Assembly: GCA_964458575.1 (NCBI GenBank)
Contig: CAYWMD010000062.1
Coordinates: 1 to 37,000, forward strand
Length of the DNA: 37,000 nucleotides
From: CAYWMD01 sp964458575
GTDB lineage: Bacteria; Verrucomicrobiota; Verrucomicrobiia; Limisphaerales; JADLHS01
Direction of reading: 5' to 3'
Every line of letters starts with the position of its first letter. Positions within the stretch are counted from its first letter, which is position 1. This document shows, piece after piece, positions 1 to 6,677 of the stretch. Position numbers and translations under genes: made by a program. The notes beneath the pieces are model-generated. The model ran no database searches, was not told the DNA's origin, and saw nothing but the letters and a program-made list of their open reading frames with translations.

Positions 1-3000
1 GCAGGTGTTCGACGTGGACAGCACGGACTGGCGCAAGGAACAAATCCAACTCTCGAAAATTCTGTCGGACGAGGAGCATCGCTCGGCTCGCGCGACCACA
101 CTTAACGCTCATTACACCGCGCCGGTTGTCATCGGCGCAATGTATCAGGCATTGGAGCGATTCGGTTTCAAAGGCGGGCGCGTGCTCGAACCCGCGTGCG
201 GCATCGGCCACTTCGTCGGCCTTATGCCCGAAGACATGCTGCGCCGCGCGACTGTCACTGGTATCGAGATTGATCCGCTGACAGCACGCATCGCGAAGGC
301 GCTGTATCCCGATGCGGACATTCGCGCGCAGCCGTTCGAGCAATCGAAACTGGCGGACGGTTTTTACGACCTCGCCATCTCAAATGTGCCGTTCGGTGAT
401 TACACCGTTCACGACCCACGCTGGAACAACTACAAATTTCCCATCCACGATTACTTCTTCGCTGCCGCGTTGGAAAAAGTGCGTCCCGACGGACTGCTTA
501 TGTTCATCTCGTCGCGTGGCACGATGGACAAACTGGACTCCACGTTGCGCGAATTGCTCTCCACGCGTACGGAGTTGCTTGGCGCAATTCGTCTGCCGAA
601 CGACGCTTTCAAGAAGAACGCCGGCACGGAAGTCACGACCGACATCATCATGCTCCGTAAGCTCCGCCAGGGAGAACCGCCCGTAGGCGCAACGTGGAAA
701 GAGACGGCGGATTTTACGAACGATCTCGGCGAGGGATTCACGCTCAACGAATACTTCGCCACCCGACCGGAAATGATGCTCGGCAAAATGCGCCTCGCGG
801 GACGCATGTATCGTGACAGCGAACCGACGCTTGAATCAGACGGCCGCAGTTTGCGCGATGCGCTCGCGCAGGCCGTCGAGCGGTTGCCTCAAAACATTTA
901 CCAGGCACAGTCCCATCAAGTCGCCGAGCCAACGCTCGACCAAACCATCCCCGCGCCGGATTTCGTAAAACCCAACGCATACTGTCTGCACGACGGCATG
1001 GTGTGCATCCGCGAAGAAGCCGTCCTTCGTCCGTTGACCGATCTCCCAAGCGAGACGCGCTCGCGGATTCGCAATTTGATTCCGGTGCGCGACGCAGTGC
1101 GTTCGTGTCTTCGTTCCCAAATGGACGACAGCGACGAGGGGCAAGTCCTCGAAGCACGGCGGCAACTCAATTATGCGTATGACCGTTTTGTCGGTCGCTT
1201 TGGCCCGATCAATCTCCGCGCAAATCAACGCGCCTTCGACGGCGATCCCGATTTGCCATTGCTGCTTTCGTTGGAGCACTACAACGACGAAACAAAGCGG
1301 GCGACTAAAGCCACTATCTTCACCGAGCGCACGATTCATCATCGCAAACCGGTAGAGACTGTCGCCGAACCGAAGGAAGCCCTCTTGGTTTCGTTGAACG
1401 AGCAAGGCCGCGTTGACCTCGACCACATGAGCGGACTGCTCAACAAGCCAGCCGATGAATTCCTGCCTGATTTGAAGGGCATCATTTTCCTCAATCCGCA
1501 AACGAATCAGTGGGAAACCGACGACCAATACCTCTCCGGCAATGTACGGGACAAATTGGTTGTCGCGGATGCCGCCGCCGTCACTGACCCGCGCTTTGCG
1601 GAAAACGTCGAGGCGTTGAAATCAATCCAGCCAGAGGACTTGCCCGCGACGGAAATTGATGTGCGACTCGGCGCAGCCTGGTTGCCGCCGGATGACGTGA
1701 AGCAGTTCATTCACAAGTTGCTCAATGTTCCGTCTGGCGTCGAAGTTGGCCACGTCCACGCGCTCGGCTCCTGGCACTTGAACGCGAATTGGGAGGCGAA
1801 GGGCGCGACTGCAAACACGACCGATTGGGGAACAGACCGCTACACCGGACTGGAACTCATCGAGGACGCGCTGAATCTCAAGACGCCCACCGTTTATGAC
1901 ATGGTGGATAAAAAGCCCGTCGTGAACGCGCAGGCGACCGAAGCTGCGCGCGAAAAACAGGAGCGCATCAAGGAGCAATTCAAGGAGTGGGTCTGGTCTG
2001 ATGATTCCCGCCGCGAACGCCTCTGTCGCCTCTATAACGACACGTTCAACCACACACGGCTGCGCACATTCAACGGCGACCATCTGACGTTGCCCGGTGC
2101 GAGCGGGGCGATCCAACTTCACGGACACCAAAAGGCTGGTGTCTGGCGAATCCTGCAAACGCCCAACACGCTGCTTGCCCACGTCGTCGGCGCGGGCAAG
2201 ACGTTCACGATGGTCGCCGCCGCGATGGAATTGAAACGGCTTGGCCTTGCGCGCAAGCCGATGTTCGCCGTGCCCAACCACATGCTCGGCCAGTTCTCGA
2301 CCGAGTTACTGACACTGTATCCGGGCGCGAACATCCTGGTTGCGGGCAAGGAGGATTTCGAGTCGCAGAATCGGAAGAAGCTGTTCAGCCGCATCGCGAC
2401 GGGCAATTGGGATGCCGTCATCGTCACGCACTCTGGTTTCGAGCGCATCCCGCTGTCATACGACACACAGAAACGGTTCTTCGACGAACAGCTTCACGAG
2501 TTGGAAATGATTCGGCGCGAGCACGCCGACACCAGTAATCGGCGTCTGGTTAAGGAACTGGAGAAGGCGAAGAAACGGCTCGAAGCCAAGCTTCAGGCGC
2601 TCGCCGCCGAACACAAGAAAGACAATACGCTGACCTTTGAAGAACTTGGAGTGGACCGGCTGTTCGTGGACGAAGCGCACTATTTCAAGAATCTCTTTTA
2701 CGTCACGAAGATGACGCGCATCGCAGGGTTGCCGCAGACGGCCAGCGAGCGAGCGTTCGATATGTATTTGAAGGTGCGCCACGTCCAATCGCTGAACGGG
2801 GGAGGCGGTGTGGTGTTCGCCACTGGCACGCCCATCGCGAACAGCATGGCCGAAATGTTCACCATGCAACGTTACTTGCAGCCGGACGATTTGAAGAAAC
2901 ACAACCTGCATCACTTCGATTCGTGGGCAGCGACATTTGGCGAACCAGTAACGGCAATGGAGCTTTCGCCGGACGGCGCGGGCTACCGCTTGAACACTCG

Positions 3001-4618
3001 TTTCGCGCGTTTCATCAACGTGCCGGAACTAATGCAGATTTTCCGCCAGTCCGCCGACGTGCAAACCGCTGCGATGCTCAATTTGCCCCGGCCAAAACTG
3101 GACGGCGAAAAACCAACCGTCCGCAACGCGCCAGCAACGCCGGAGCTGAAGGCGTTTGTCCAGGAACTTGCCAAGCGCGCCGAAAGGTTGAAAACCAATC
3201 GTGTTGATCCGAGTGAGGACAACATGCTGAAGATTACGTCCGAGGGACGGAAGGCCGCGTTGGATCTCCGCCTAATGAAGCCAGCCGCGAAGGACGACCC
3301 ACAGGGTAAAGTGAATCAAGCCGTCGAAAACATTTTCCGAATCTGGCAGGACACAAAGCCGGAGCGTTCCGCGCAGCTTGTCTTCTGCGACCTCTCAACG
3401 CCAAAGGACAAAGGTTTCTCGGTTTATCGCGATGCAGCCGAAAAATTGGAACGGCTCGGTGTATCGAGCGCCGAAATCGCCTTCATTCAAGAATATGATT
3501 CGGATGCCTCAAAACTCTCGCTGTTCCGTGACGTGCGCGCGGGAAAAGTCCGCGTTCTTTTCGGCAGCACACAGAAGATGGGTTCGGGCACGAACGTCCA
3601 AGAACGGCTCATAGCCTTGCATCATTTCGACGCACCGTGGCGACCAGCGGACGTAGAGCAACGCGAGGGACGGATTCTACGCCAAGGCAACAAGAACGAA
3701 GTGATTTCGATTTACCGCTACGTCACGGAAGGTTCATTCGACGCCTATATGTGGCAGACGTTGGAAACGAAGGCGAAGTTCATCGCGCAAGTGATGAGTG
3801 GCGACATGACGATTCGCCGTCTTGAAGATTTGGACTCGGCCGCGTTGACGTACGCTGAAGTCAAAGCCATCGCATCCGGCAATCCGCTTGTGATCGAAAA
3901 AGCCCAGGTGGATGCCGAACTAATCAAACTCACGCGACTGCGCTCCGCCCATGCCGAGGAACAGTATCGCATCCGCACGAATCTCCGCCGCTCACACGAG
4001 GATGCCGAGGCGTTCACGGGACGGCTCACCAACTTGCGCCAAGACATCGCCGCGCGACAGGACACGTCGGGTGACAAGTTCAGCATCGAACTCGACGGGC
4101 AGGCTCTCGACAACCGTGGGATCGCCGGGGAATTGATTGTTCGCCGTGCCGAGAAGATCAAAAACCGATTTGGTGACGACGTCCGGATTGGGCGCTTCGC
4201 TGGCTTCGATTTGTTTCTGCGCCCCACCTACAACAACTGCGTGGAAATGATTGTGCGTGGCAAGAACAGCTACGCCGCGCGTGTGACGGACACGGCTCAA
4301 GGCACAATTCGTTCGCTTGAGGCCAACGTGCAGGGTTTCGAGGAGCGAGCGTCCAAACTTGAATACGACATCGCCGACGCCAACAAGCGGGCGAAGGAAT
4401 TGGAAACCAAGGTGGGCGCCCATTTCGAGCGCGAGGAGCGTTACCAGCAGTTGACCCGCCGCCAGAGTGAGATCGAAGAAAAGCTCGACCTCACCAAGAA
4501 CCAAGCGCCAAGCCAGGCCGAAGCCGAGTCGCCCGACGAAGGCACGCAGAACAATTCCGCGAAACAAACAAACGCACGCGCACCCCGGCCCAAGCGCCGC
4601 GCCGCAGTCCATGTATGA
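1..4618 (+). CDS. N6-adenine DNA methyltransferase-SNF2-like helicase fusion, 5' end outside window
   Basis: A protein of more than 1,530 residues. The frame is open to the left edge and the first in-window start is a GTG at base 5, so the true start is probably upstream. Numbering from that GTG, residues about 36-170 form a class I SAM-dependent methyltransferase: motif I EPACGIGHF at 62-70 and an NPPY-type catalytic motif NVPFGDY at 127-133. A superfamily 2 helicase follows: Walker A VGAGKT at 728-733, DEAH box at 889-892, an ATGTPIANS motif after it, and motif VI QREGRILRQ at 1219-1227. The tail, from about 1280, is coiled-coil-like and charged. Methylase-helicase fusions of this kind (P1 DarB is the best known relative in architecture) are carried by phages, plasmids and integrative elements, where they are linked to DNA protection or element maintenance. 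The next gene starts inside its stop codon (ATGA), so the two are co-translated. The exact role is unknown. Confidence 0.85.
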   Translation, partial: QVFDVDSTDWRKEQIQLSKILSDEEHRSARATTLNAHYTAPVVIGAMYQALERFGFKGGRVLEPACGIGHFVGLMPEDMLRRATVTGIEIDPLTARIAKALYPDADIRAQPFEQSKLADGFYDLAISNVPFGDYTVHDPRWNNYKFPIHDYFFAAALEKVRPDGLLMFISSRGTMDKLDSTLRELLSTRTELLGAIRLPNDAFKKNAGTEVTTDIIMLRKLRQGEPPVGATWKETADFTNDLGEGFTLNEYFATRPEMMLGKMRLAGRMYRDSEPTLESDGRSLRDALAQAVERLPQNIYQAQSHQVAEPTLDQTIPAPDFVKPNAYCLHDGMVCIREEAVLRPLTDLPSETRSRIRNLIPVRDAVRSCLRSQMDDSDEGQVLEARRQLNYAYDRFVGRFGPINLRANQRAFDGDPDLPLLLSLEHYNDETKRATKATIFTERTIHHRKPVETVAEPKEALLVSLNEQGRVDLDHMSGLLNKPADEFLPDLKGIIFLNPQTNQWETDDQYLSGNVRDKLVVADAAAVTDPRFAENVEALKSIQPEDLPATEIDVRLGAAWLPPDDVKQFIHKLLNVPSGVEVGHVHALGSWHLNANWEAKGATANTTDWGTDRYTGLELIEDALNLKTPTVYDMVDKKPVVNAQATEAAREKQERIKEQFKEWVWSDDSRRERLCRLYNDTFNHTRLRTFNGDHLTLPGASGAIQLHGHQKAGVWRILQTPNTLLAHVVGAGKTFTMVAAAMELKRLGLARKPMFAVPNHMLGQFSTELLTLYPGANILVAGKEDFESQNRKKLFSRIATGNWDAVIVTHSGFERIPLSYDTQKRFFDEQLHELEMIRREHADTSNRRLVKELEKAKKRLEAKLQALAAEHKKDNTLTFEELGVDRLFVDEAHYFKNLFYVTKMTRIAGLPQTASERAFDMYLKVRHVQSLNGGGGVVFATGTPIANSMAEMFTMQRYLQPDDLKKHNLHHFDSWAATFGEPVTAMELSPDGAGYRLNTRFARFINVPELMQIFRQSADVQTAAMLNLPRPKLDGEKPTVRNAPATPELKAFVQELAKRAERLKTNRVDPSEDNMLKITSEGRKAALDLRLMKPAAKDDPQGKVNQAVENIFRIWQDTKPERSAQLVFCDLSTPKDKGFSVYRDAAEKLERLGVSSAEIAFIQEYDSDASKLSLFRDVRAGKVRVLFGSTQKMGSGTNVQERLIALHHFDAPWRPADVEQREGRILRQGNKNEVISIYRYVTEGSFDAYMWQTLETKAKFIAQVMSGDMTIRRLEDLDSAALTYAEVKAIASGNPLVIEKAQVDAELIKLTRLRSAHAEEQYRIRTNLRRSHEDAEAFTGRLTNLRQDIAARQDTSGDKFSIELDGQALDNRGIAGELIVRRAEKIKNRFGDDVRIGRFAGFDLFLRPTYNNCVEMIVRGKNSYAARVTDTAQGTIRSLEANVQGFEERASKLEYDIADANKRAKELETKVGAHFEREERYQQLTRRQSEIEEKLDLTKNQAPSQAEAESPDEGTQNNSAKQTNARAPRPKRRAAVHV

Positions 4619-4941
4619 ATGTCACCGCCCAACAAACCGAATTCTTGAGTTGGAAAATCGTTCCCGCTCGCCTCGACGCTTTGCAAGCCGCGTGGTTTCT
4701 CGGCTTTGAACCGCACGAGATTCCCATGCTCGTTGCGGCAGGCTTGTTGAAGCCACTTGGTCATCCCGCTCGCAACAGCACGAAGTTCTTTGCGACCGAG
4801 ACACTGGAACAACTTCGTCGCGATGAAAAATGGCTGGCTCGCGCCAGTGATGCGATACGCACCTACTGGCGCGAGCGAAACGCCCGTAAGAAAGGTGGCG
4901 GGCGAGAATCGAAAGTGACCGCTGATCAGCCAACCTTGTGA
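4615..4941 (+). CDS. small winged-helix/excisionase-like protein
   Basis: A 108-residue protein whose ATG overlaps the helicase stop (ATGA), implying translational coupling. Residues about 17-70 have the pattern of a MerR/excisionase-type winged helix: hydrophobic helix LDALQAAWFLGF, then HEIPMLVAAGLLKPLG, then a basic turn and FFATETLEQL. The C-terminal 40 residues are basic (RERNARKKGGGR). Lying beside an integrase, it could be a recombination directionality factor or a regulator of the element; this is inference from fold pattern and location. Its 3' end overlaps the 3' end of the convergent integrase gene by 16 bp. I do not recognise it as a named family. Confidence 0.65.
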   Translation: MNVTAQQTEFLSWKIVPARLDALQAAWFLGFEPHEIPMLVAAGLLKPLGHPARNSTKFFATETLEQLRRDEKWLARASDAIRTYWRERNARKKGGGRESKVTADQPTL

Positions 4942-6002
4942 CTCGCGTGGCCGTTAACGTGTGTATTCGATGAAAGCGGCGGCAACTGAATGATTCGTCC
5001 TTCCGCTGCCTGCCGCTCGTAGCTTTCCAACGAAGGCAGCCTTACTTGCGCTCTACGTGCGTAGGCGCGATGCACCGCCTTGCTGTTGTGACCAAGGGCC
5101 TCTTGTGCGAACCGTTCGGGATAGCCGCATTGCTTGGCTCGCTCTGCCCAGGCGTAACGATATGAGTGAAGGGAAACGCCTTTGATGCCAAGACCGTCAC
5201 ACCGTTGTTTGAACTCCGTGGCGCGGTCGCCGGCGCGAACCGTTTGAAGATAGGGGAACAGGAATCCGGTCACGGGTAATCGGCGCAAAACGGCTTCGAT
5301 CTCCGGGCCAAAATGGATCATGGCGAGACTACCCGTTTTCTGCCTGGCATAGGCGATTGTTTGATTGGGCCAGTCAATATCCTCCGCCTTGAGGTGTGCG
5401 ATGTCGCTTTGTGAGCCGCCAAGATGCCAGCATAGTTCGTAGAAGCTGCGCCGCTCCGGGTTCTTCTCCCGTTCGATGATGACCTGATGTTCCTCGGAAG
5501 TGATGGACCGCTTCGGTTGAAAGCGTACTGCCGGCCACAGACGCTTCGGAATGATCGGCCATGACAGCCAGTTCATCGCGAGACAGAAATTATGGAGTTT
5601 CCGCAGGTGAACATTCGTGCTGACTGTGCCCGCCTTGAGACAAGCAAACAGTTGCTCTGCCTGTGTCTCGATAATCACGCGGTGACGAATCGAATCCAGC
5701 GCCTTCTCTTTCGCGGCGCGCTGCCAGCGATCCTTGGTTGAACCACGCTTGCCTTCAATGATGGCATCAAGGGCATTTTGCCAAGTCCGCGATGAAACGC
5801 CGGAATCTGTTCCAGCCAGGTATGCCTTGGCGATGTGGAGATTCAGTTGCGGTTGACGGGCGGCTTCGTTGCGGGCGTTAAGCAGGGCTGTGGCCTCGGC
5901 ACGATTTTTTGTGCCAAGACTTTCTTGCTTTTTTGTTTGGGTATCTTCGACGTAGAACATGCCGCCGAGTTTGCGGCGGTAGAGGATGAAACGATTTTTC
6001 AT
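4926..6002 (-). CDS. tyrosine recombinase/phage-type integrase
   Basis: A 358-residue site-specific recombinase that presumably integrates and excises the element to the left. Residues 1-50 hold an arm-binding-like beta region, about 60-160 a SAM-like core-binding domain, and about 165-325 the catalytic domain. Visible catalytic parts are the beta-strand Lys (QKTG, K222), HSYR at 279-282 (H279, R282), LGH at 303-305, a second His at 311 and the nucleophile Tyr314. The box I segment reads HLGGSQSDIAHLKAEDID (193-210). Aligned to the usual TGxRxxEL pattern, the first catalytic Arg is replaced by Ser197. The ATG at 6002 gives a normal N-terminus. The gene runs away from the tRNA-Cys 3' end, the usual geometry for an integrase at its attachment site. 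Whether the missing Arg abolishes activity cannot be told from sequence. Confidence 0.9.
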   Translation of the reverse strand: MKNRFILYRRKLGGMFYVEDTQTKKQESLGTKNRAEATALLNARNEAARQPQLNLHIAKAYLAGTDSGVSSRTWQNALDAIIEGKRGSTKDRWQRAAKEKALDSIRHRVIIETQAEQLFACLKAGTVSTNVHLRKLHNFCLAMNWLSWPIIPKRLWPAVRFQPKRSITSEEHQVIIEREKNPERRSFYELCWHLGGSQSDIAHLKAEDIDWPNQTIAYARQKTGSLAMIHFGPEIEAVLRRLPVTGFLFPYLQTVRAGDRATEFKQRCDGLGIKGVSLHSYRYAWAERAKQCGYPERFAQEALGHNSKAVHRAYARRAQVRLPSLESYERQAAEGRIIQLPPLSSNTHVNGHASHKVG

Positions 6003-6141
6003 AGCTCAGACTTTTGGTCCGATGCTATGAGGCCGCGCGCGGCTTTGGGTGTATCGGCTACACCAAACAGGCTGCGAATCCTGTCTTCACCAGAGCCCGG
6101 TATTCGGGCATTTGCTCAATGTTTACAACGGTTTTGGCCCT

Positions 6142-6162
6142 ACTGGCACTTTCACTGGCACT
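6142..6162. repeat. 21-bp direct repeat, copy 1
   Basis: Made of the 12-base unit ACTGGCACTTTC followed by its own first nine bases, so each copy contains two ACTGGCACT sub-repeats. It is identical to the copy at 6257-6277, 115 bp away. It may be an integrase arm-type or excisionase binding site (inference). Confidence 0.7.
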
Positions 6163-6256
6163 GACACCCACTTTTTCGGGCTGCCAGACGAGTTGTGACC
6201 TCGTTTTTGACCAGTATTTACCGAGTAATCGTTGAGTATTGGCCAGTTTTATTTTC

Positions 6257-6277
6257 ACTGGCACTTTCACTGGCACT
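6257..6277. repeat. 21-bp direct repeat, copy 2
   Basis: Identical over 21 bases to 6142-6162 and in the same orientation. It lies about 50 bp from the tRNA-Cys 3' end. Confidence 0.7.
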
Positions 6278-6325
6278 TGCCTCCTCTGGTTTCTGCAACT
6301 GGCTGCCTTTCGGCAACTTGAAAGT

Positions 6326-6353
6326 TGGAGGCGAGGGTCGGAATCGAACCGAC
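6326..6353 (-). other. candidate attachment site (tRNA-Cys 3' end)
   Basis: Tyrosine integrases of this type commonly insert at the T-arm and acceptor end of a tRNA gene and rebuild it. The integrase here starts about 320 bp beyond this 3' end, pointing away from it. The tRNA is intact, as expected if the element carries a matching 3' segment. The other copy would be beyond the left edge of the window and could not be seen. Confidence 0.4.
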
Positions 6354-6400
6354 GAATGAGGCTTTTGCAGAGCCCTGCCTTACCACTTGGCTACCCCGCC
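6326..6400 (-). tRNA. tRNA-Cys (GCA), CCA encoded
   Basis: The minus strand folds into a complete cloverleaf. The acceptor stem GGCGGGG pairs with CCTCGCC (one G-T). The anticodon stem GGGCT/AGCCT carries loop CTGCAAA with anticodon GCA. The T stem GTCGG/CCGAC has loop TTCGATT. The discriminator is U followed by an encoded CCA at 6326-6328. The 3' end faces the integrase gene, so the tRNA 3' half is the likely attachment site of the element. Confidence 0.96.
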
Positions 6401-6414
6401 GCCCGACGCCAGTC

Positions 6415-6442
6415 AGCATAGTTCGCTTCTTAAACCCTGCAA
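6415..6442 (-). promoter_or_regulatory. candidate promoter of tRNA-Cys
   Basis: On the minus strand a TTGCAG box and a TATGCT box are separated by 16 bases, with the -10 box ending 14 bases before the first base of the tRNA. The -35 match is weak, so this is tentative. Confidence 0.3.
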
Positions 6443-6677
6443 GCGTAACTTCTATGTGATCGGCAGATCCAAGTCACCCCCTCACGTAAGAAGTCGAGAG
6501 GAAATGACCGCCCTCAAGCACGCCCCGGCGATCCGGCACAGACCAGGTTTTATGGACTAAATTTATGCACTAAACTTGCGAAGCCGGCGACAGACTGAAG
6601 TAGGCGAATCCGTCGACGTGGAACTGCGGTTTGACCTGCATCCCGCCGGTAAATAGGATGGTGCGAGTCAGTTTCGT

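Larger units (their letters stand above)
6003..6325. other. non-coding attachment-arm-like region between integrase and tRNA-Cys
   Basis: These 323 bases contain no convincing gene. They hold a perfect 12-bp palindrome GCCGCGCGCGGC (6032-6043), a hairpin GGTGTA-tcggc-TACACC (6048-6064), a short GCCCG/CGGGC hairpin near 6096-6110 and two identical 21-bp direct repeats. A repeat- and hairpin-rich stretch between an integrase gene and a tRNA 3' end is what the element-side arm of an attachment site looks like. The integrase promoter must also lie here. The function is inferred. Confidence 0.45.

Noticed and set aside
6550..6677. Short minus-strand peptide ending FAYFSLSPASQV upstream of the discoidin gene
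   Set aside because: It is about 33 codons long with no start or ribosome binding site. It could be a remnant, but nothing supports it as a gene. The rest of 6443-6677 shows no feature.
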